Origin: Bacillota bacterium
GTDB lineage: Bacteria; Bacillota; Dethiobacteria; DTU022
Assembly: GCA_012797095.1 (NCBI GenBank)
Contig: JAAZPS010000141.1
Span: forward strand, 1 to 9,258
Length of the DNA stretch: 9,258 bases
Direction: 5' to 3'
In this document: one piece after another, positions 5,251 to 9,258 of the stretch
Layout: every line of letters starts with the position of its first letter
Numbering within the stretch: the stretch's first letter is position 1
The notes under the pieces: model-generated
What the model saw: only the letters and a program-made list of their open reading frames with translations
What the model was told of the DNA's origin: nothing
The model's database searches: none
Translations under genes and position numbers: made by a program

Positions 5251-8200
5251 TCGAAACAGAACTTTGTCCACCTGCACTGCCATACCGAATACAGCCTGCT
5301 CGACGGGGCCGCCCGGATCGGGGAACTGGTCCGGCGGGCGGCCGACCTGGAGATGCCCGCGGTGGCGATCACCGATCACGGGGCCATGTTCGGGGTGGTC
5401 GATTTCTACCGCGAGGCCAGGCAGGCCGGGGTAAAACCGTTGATCGGCTGCGAGGTCTACGTGGCGCCACGATCGCGTCACCAGAAAGAACCGAGATTGG
5501 ACGATCACCAGTATCACCTGACCCTGCTGGCCAGGGACCAGACCGGCTACCGCAACCTGATGCGGATCGTCTCCGCCGGCTATCTCGAGGGATTTTATTA
5601 CAAGCCGCGGGTCGATCAGGAGATCCTTGCCGAAAACAGCGCCGGGCTGATCGCGATGAGCGGCTGCCTCGCCGGGGAGATCCCCTCCTTGCTGAAAAGG
5701 GGCAAGGAGAAGGAGGCCCGCCGCCTGGCCGGCTGCTACCGGGAGATCTTCGGCCCGGAAAATTATTACCTCGAGCTGATGGACCACCGCCTGCCGGAGC
5801 AGCAGCCGGTCAACCGGGCCCTTTGCACCATCGCCCGGGAGATCGAGAGCGGGCTGGTCGCGACAAACGATATCCACTACCTTTCCCGCGAGGATGCCGT
5901 CATTCACGATATCCTGCTCTGTATCCAGACGGGGAAGACGATTCACGATACAGACCGCATGAAATTCGAAACCGATGAATTCTATTTCAAGAGCGCCCCG
6001 GAGATGGCGGCGCTCTTCAGCGAGGTTCCGGAGGCGCTGCAGAATACCCTGGAGATCGCCGAACGGTGCCTGGTCGATTTTCAATTTGACCGCCGCTATC
6101 TCCCTGAATTCGATCTGCCCGACGGGGTTACCGATGCCCGGAGCTACCTGAATCAGCTCTGCCGCGAAGGGCTCAGGAGACGTTATCCCGAGATCACCGC
6201 GGCACTCGAGGAGAGGCTGGATTACGAGCTGAAGATCATCAACCAGATGGGCTATGCGAACTACTTTCTGATCGTCTGGGACCTGATCAAATATGCCCGC
6301 AGCGATGATGTGCTGGTCGGGCCGGGGCGGGGCTCCGCTGCAGGCAGCCTCGTCGCCTATTGCCTCGGGATCACCGATATCGACCCGATCAGCAATGCGC
6401 TTCTCTTCGAGCGCTTCCTGAACCCCGAGCGCGTCTCCATGCCCGATATCGATATCGACTTCTCCGATGACAAGCGCAACCGGGTGCTCGGCTACGTGGC
6501 CGGGAAGTACGGCGCCGGCAGGGTCGCCCAGATCATCACCTTCGGAACCATGGCGGCGCGGGGAGCGGTGCGCGATGTCGGCCGGGCCCTGGCTTTCCCC
6601 TACGGCGAGGTCGACCGGGTGGCCAAGATGATCCCCACCGAGATCGGGATGACCATCAGCCGTGCCCTGGAGCAGAACCGGGAGCTGCAGGCGCTTTACC
6701 GCGGTGAGGAGCGCTTCCGCCAGCTGCTGGACAGCTCCATGGCGGTGGAGGGGATGCCCCGCCACGCTTCCATCCACGCTGCCGGGGTGGTCATCTCCCG
6801 GGAACCGCTGGTCAACCATGTGCCCCTGCTCAAGACAAACGATCAGACCGTGGTCACCCAGTTCCCCATGGGAACACTGGAGCAGCTCGGGCTCCTGAAG
6901 ATGGACTTTCTGGGGCTGAAAACGCTGAGCATCATCGAGGAGACCCAGGCCCATATCCGCCGCCGCCACAACCGCGAGATTATTTTGAGCGAGATCCCGC
7001 TCGACGATGCCGCTGCGTACCAGCTGCTCTCGCAGGGCGAAACCACGGGCATCTTTCAGCTGGAAAGCTCCGGCATGCGCAATGTCCTCCGCGAGCTGCT
7101 CCCCAACACGTTCGCCGATATCATCGCTGTGGTGGCCCTGTACCGGCCCGGGCCGATGGAGCAGATCCCGGTATTTATCAACAGCAAACACGGCCGCGAG
7201 CCGATCAACTATCCTCATACGGTGCTGGAGCCGATCCTGAAGGAAACCTACGGCGTGATCGTCTATCAGGAGCAGATCATCCAGATCGCCGCAACCATGG
7301 CCGGTTTTCCCCTGAGCCAGGCAGACCTGCTGCGCCGCGCCATCGGGAAGAAGAAAAAGGAGATCCTCGATCAGCAGCAGGCGCTCTTTGTCGACGGCTG
7401 CCTGAAAAACGGCTATTCCCGGCGTCTGGCCGAGGAGATCTACGAACTGATCCTGAAATTTGCCTCGTACGGTTTCAACAAGTCCCACGCCGCTGCCTAT
7501 GCCCTCATCGCCTACCAGACCGCCTATCTGAAGGCGCACTATCCCGTTGAATTCATGGCCGCGCTGATGACCGGCTACTGCAACACCAGCGAGAAGGTGG
7601 CCTCCTACATTGCCGACTGCCGCCGCCAGGGGATCGAGGTGCTGCCGCCGGAGATCAACGAGAGCGAGATCAACTTCACCGTGGTCGACAGCAACCGGAT
7701 CCGCTTCGGCCTTGCTGCGGTGAAAAATGTCGGTACCGGGGCAATTGAAGCGATCCTCGAGGCACGCGGCGAGAAGCCCTTCCGCTCACTTCGCGACTTC
7801 TCTTCCCGGGTTGACGGGCGCCTCTGCAACCGCAAGGCCGTGGAAAGCCTGATCAAGTGCGGCGCTTTCGATACCCTCGGCGGCCACCGGGCCCAGTACC
7901 TGGCCACCCTGGAGGAATCCGTCGCAGCCGGCCAGGTGGCCCAGCGGGAGCGGCAGAACGGTCAGATGACGATGTTCTCGCTGATGGATCAGGAAAGCAA
8001 GGAGGAGCTGCTCCAGGACCGCCTGCCCGATATCGAAAAATTTTCCGACAGGGAAAGGCTGGCCCTGGAAAAGGAGATGCTCGGATTCTACATCTCCGGC
8101 CACCCGATGGAGCAGTACCGCACCATCCTGGAGCGGATGAGCGGCCTGACCGATTGCGCCGCGCTGAAAGAGCTCCGCGACAAGAGCGCCGTCAGTGTGG

Positions 8201-8700
8201 GCGGCATCGTCAGCCAGGCCCGCTCCATCTACACGAAAAAAGGGAAACCGATGGCCTTTATCACTCTCGAGGATCTCACCGGCAGCGTCGAGATCGTCGT
8301 CTTCAGCAATCTTTACGAGAGGCACAGTGATTATTTTCAGGAGGACAACCCCCTGCTGGTCAAGGGCAAGGTGGATCTGAAAGAAGAGGAAGAGCCGAAG
8401 ATCATCGCCGACTCCGTTGTGCCGCTGCCCCGCGAGACCAGGCAGCTTTTCATCAAGATCGGCGCCGCCACCGCCCGGGGCGAGCTGGCCAGGTTGCGCA
8501 AGATCCTGCAGTCGGCCCGGGGCGAGCTGCCGGTCTACCTTCATTTCGAGCGGGAGAAAAGGACGATCCTGCTCGATGAGAGCTTTCAGGTTCCCGCCGA
8601 ACCGCTTTTCCTGGAAAAGATCAGGACGCTCCTCGGCCCCGAATCTGTCCGTCTGGTCGAGTTAAAACCGGGCTTGCAGCACACCCTAATGGAGAGGTAA
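5248..8700 (+). CDS. dnaE: DNA polymerase III alpha subunit (DnaE)
   Basis: A complete C-family replicative polymerase of 1150 residues from TTG 5248. Domains: PHP at about residues 5-215; palm, thumb and fingers to about 830; helix-hairpin-helix and clamp-binding region to about 910; OB fold near 980-1060; C-terminal domain. All nine PHP metal-ligand positions appear kept: H10, H12, D43, H44, E69, H90, C140, D208, H210. The polymerase site shows GPGRGSAAGS, PDIDIDF (Asp at 400, 402 and 404) and KMDFLGL with D553, matching the E. coli catalytic triad region. QMTMFSL (906-912) is the internal beta-clamp motif. In most Firmicutes DnaE works beside PolC, extending primers before handover; whether PolC exists here cannot be seen. 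No intein or frameshift. It is divergent from ytrH and runs into pfkA after six bases, so the two are probably one operon. Whether this is the DnaE1 or DnaE3 class is not settled. Confidence 0.97.
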   Translation: MSKQNFVHLHCHTEYSLLDGAARIGELVRRAADLEMPAVAITDHGAMFGVVDFYREARQAGVKPLIGCEVYVAPRSRHQKEPRLDDHQYHLTLLARDQTGYRNLMRIVSAGYLEGFYYKPRVDQEILAENSAGLIAMSGCLAGEIPSLLKRGKEKEARRLAGCYREIFGPENYYLELMDHRLPEQQPVNRALCTIAREIESGLVATNDIHYLSREDAVIHDILLCIQTGKTIHDTDRMKFETDEFYFKSAPEMAALFSEVPEALQNTLEIAERCLVDFQFDRRYLPEFDLPDGVTDARSYLNQLCREGLRRRYPEITAALEERLDYELKIINQMGYANYFLIVWDLIKYARSDDVLVGPGRGSAAGSLVAYCLGITDIDPISNALLFERFLNPERVSMPDIDIDFSDDKRNRVLGYVAGKYGAGRVAQIITFGTMAARGAVRDVGRALAFPYGEVDRVAKMIPTEIGMTISRALEQNRELQALYRGEERFRQLLDSSMAVEGMPRHASIHAAGVVISREPLVNHVPLLKTNDQTVVTQFPMGTLEQLGLLKMDFLGLKTLSIIEETQAHIRRRHNREIILSEIPLDDAAAYQLLSQGETTGIFQLESSGMRNVLRELLPNTFADIIAVVALYRPGPMEQIPVFINSKHGREPINYPHTVLEPILKETYGVIVYQEQIIQIAATMAGFPLSQADLLRRAIGKKKKEILDQQQALFVDGCLKNGYSRRLAEEIYELILKFASYGFNKSHAAAYALIAYQTAYLKAHYPVEFMAALMTGYCNTSEKVASYIADCRRQGIEVLPPEINESEINFTVVDSNRIRFGLAAVKNVGTGAIEAILEARGEKPFRSLRDFSSRVDGRLCNRKAVESLIKCGAFDTLGGHRAQYLATLEESVAAGQVAQRERQNGQMTMFSLMDQESKEELLQDRLPDIEKFSDRERLALEKEMLGFYISGHPMEQYRTILERMSGLTDCAALKELRDKSAVSVGGIVSQARSIYTKKGKPMAFITLEDLTGSVEIVVFSNLYERHSDYFQEDNPLLVKGKVDLKEEEEPKIIADSVVPLPRETRQLFIKIGAATARGELARLRKILQSARGELPVYLHFEREKRTILLDESFQVPAEPLFLEKIRTLLGPESVRLVELKPGLQHTLMER

Positions 8701-8706
8701 TGAGCC

Positions 8707-9258
8707 ATGCCAAGGATTGCTATTCTTACCAGCGGCGGGGATGCCCCCGGAATGAACGCTGCCATCAGGGCAGTTGTCCGGACCGCCCTCTATCACCGGA
8801 TGGAGGTTTACGGCATCGAAAGGGGTTTTGCCGGTCTGGTCAGCGGCAGCGCCATGAGAACCTTTACCCTGGGCTCGGTGGCGGGGATCATCCACCGCGG
8901 GGGCACGATCCTGCATACGGCCCGCGCTCCCGAGTTCGAGCAGAAACCGGTTCAGGCCGCCGCCGCCCGTTGCCTGCGACAGGCCGGGATCGAGGGACTC
9001 GTGGTTATCGGCGGGGGCGGCTCCTTCTGCGGTGCCGGGGTCCTGCAGGAGCTGGGGATAAAGACTGTGGGCATCCCGGCAACGATCGACCACGATATCC
9101 CCTTCACCGACAGCGCCATCGGCTTTGACACGGCGGTCAACACGATCCTCGATGCGATCAACCGCCTTCGCGATACCGCCACGGCGCATGAACGGATCTT
9201 CGTGGTCGAGGTGATGGGCCGCGAAAGCGGCTTTATCGCCCTGGCCGCCGGGATCGCC
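8707..9258 (+). CDS. pfkA: 6-phosphofructokinase-family protein (3' partial), atypical active-site loop
   Basis: The first 184 codons of a PfkA-type protein (usually about 320 residues); the window ends inside it. Recognised by ILTSGGDAPGMNAAIR (nucleotide and phosphate loop), GGTILHTAR with the conserved Arg, the TID motif with catalytic Asp128 (E. coli Asp127), GFDTAVNTI, and HERIFVVEVMGRESG. The family reaction is phosphorylation of fructose-6-phosphate to the 1,6-bisphosphate, the committed step of glycolysis. Unusual: the Mg/ATP loop normally GGDGS reads GGGGS (residues 102-106), so the Asp equivalent to E. coli Asp103 is Gly104 (codon 9016-9018); nearby Arg/Lys is Cys108, and TIDND is TIDHD. 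Activity may be reduced or altered. ATG 8707 has GGAGAGG at 8691-8697, nine bases upstream and overlapping the dnaE end, indicating coupled translation in a dnaE-pfkA operon; pyk often follows in Firmicutes but is outside the window. Confidence 0.9.
   Translation, partial: MPRIAILTSGGDAPGMNAAIRAVVRTALYHRMEVYGIERGFAGLVSGSAMRTFTLGSVAGIIHRGGTILHTARAPEFEQKPVQAAAARCLRQAGIEGLVVIGGGGSFCGAGVLQELGIKTVGIPATIDHDIPFTDSAIGFDTAVNTILDAINRLRDTATAHERIFVVEVMGRESGFIALAAGIA

Noticed and set aside
5158..7539. 793-codon open frame on the minus strand opposite dnaE
   Set aside because: It lies wholly antisense to a clearly functional dnaE with all catalytic motifs. Long antisense frames are expected where third codon positions are mostly G or C, and its translation resembles no family.
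8700..9128. ATG at 8700 overlapping the dnaE stop as an alternative downstream gene
   Set aside because: The frame gives no family resemblance, whereas ATG 8707 gives an unmistakable phosphofructokinase N-terminus.

Overview
The window looks like chromosome from an endospore-forming, fairly GC-rich Firmicute (class Clostridia in the broad sense). The main reasons are the pair ytrH-ytrI, sporulation membrane proteins known from Bacillus and Clostridia, lying beside dnaE, and dnaE running directly into pfkA, a common Firmicute gene order. GC content is around 58-60% by eye, start codons include TTG and GTG, and most genes have strong GGAGG-type ribosome binding sites. I cannot name the genus from sequence alone.

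Layout. Positions 1-2702 (rightward): the 3' four fifths of a Lon-like ATP-dependent protease gene (AAA_32 plus S16 protease domain, 5' end outside the window), overlapping by 20 bases a class I SAM-dependent methyltransferase gene of the YqeM-like type. Positions 2730-2752: a clear intrinsic terminator read leftward. Positions 2773-3840 (leftward): an AI-2E/PerM-family membrane transporter with a TTG start. Positions 3841-4113: non-coding, with a REP-like hairpin, a 10-base direct repeat, an AT-rich palindrome and a weak forespore-type promoter match. Positions 4114-4401 (rightward): a small two-helix membrane protein of unknown function, whose 3' end overlaps the convergent ytrI by 38 bases. 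Positions 4364-5144 (leftward): ytrH-ytrI separated by one base. Positions 5248-8700 (rightward): complete dnaE, DNA polymerase III alpha. Positions 8707-9258: the first 184 codons of a phosphofructokinase gene, cut by the window end.

Functionally the region is mainly housekeeping (replication, glycolysis, protein quality control) with a sporulation pair embedded in it. No phage, insertion sequence, CRISPR array, toxin-antitoxin or defence cluster is visible, and I do not see a convincing new multi-gene system. The best leads are the phosphofructokinase, which has Gly where the family has an almost invariant Mg-binding Asp (GGGGS instead of GGDGS); the unassigned small membrane protein beside ytrI; the REP-like hairpin; and the stacked start sites in front of dnaE.
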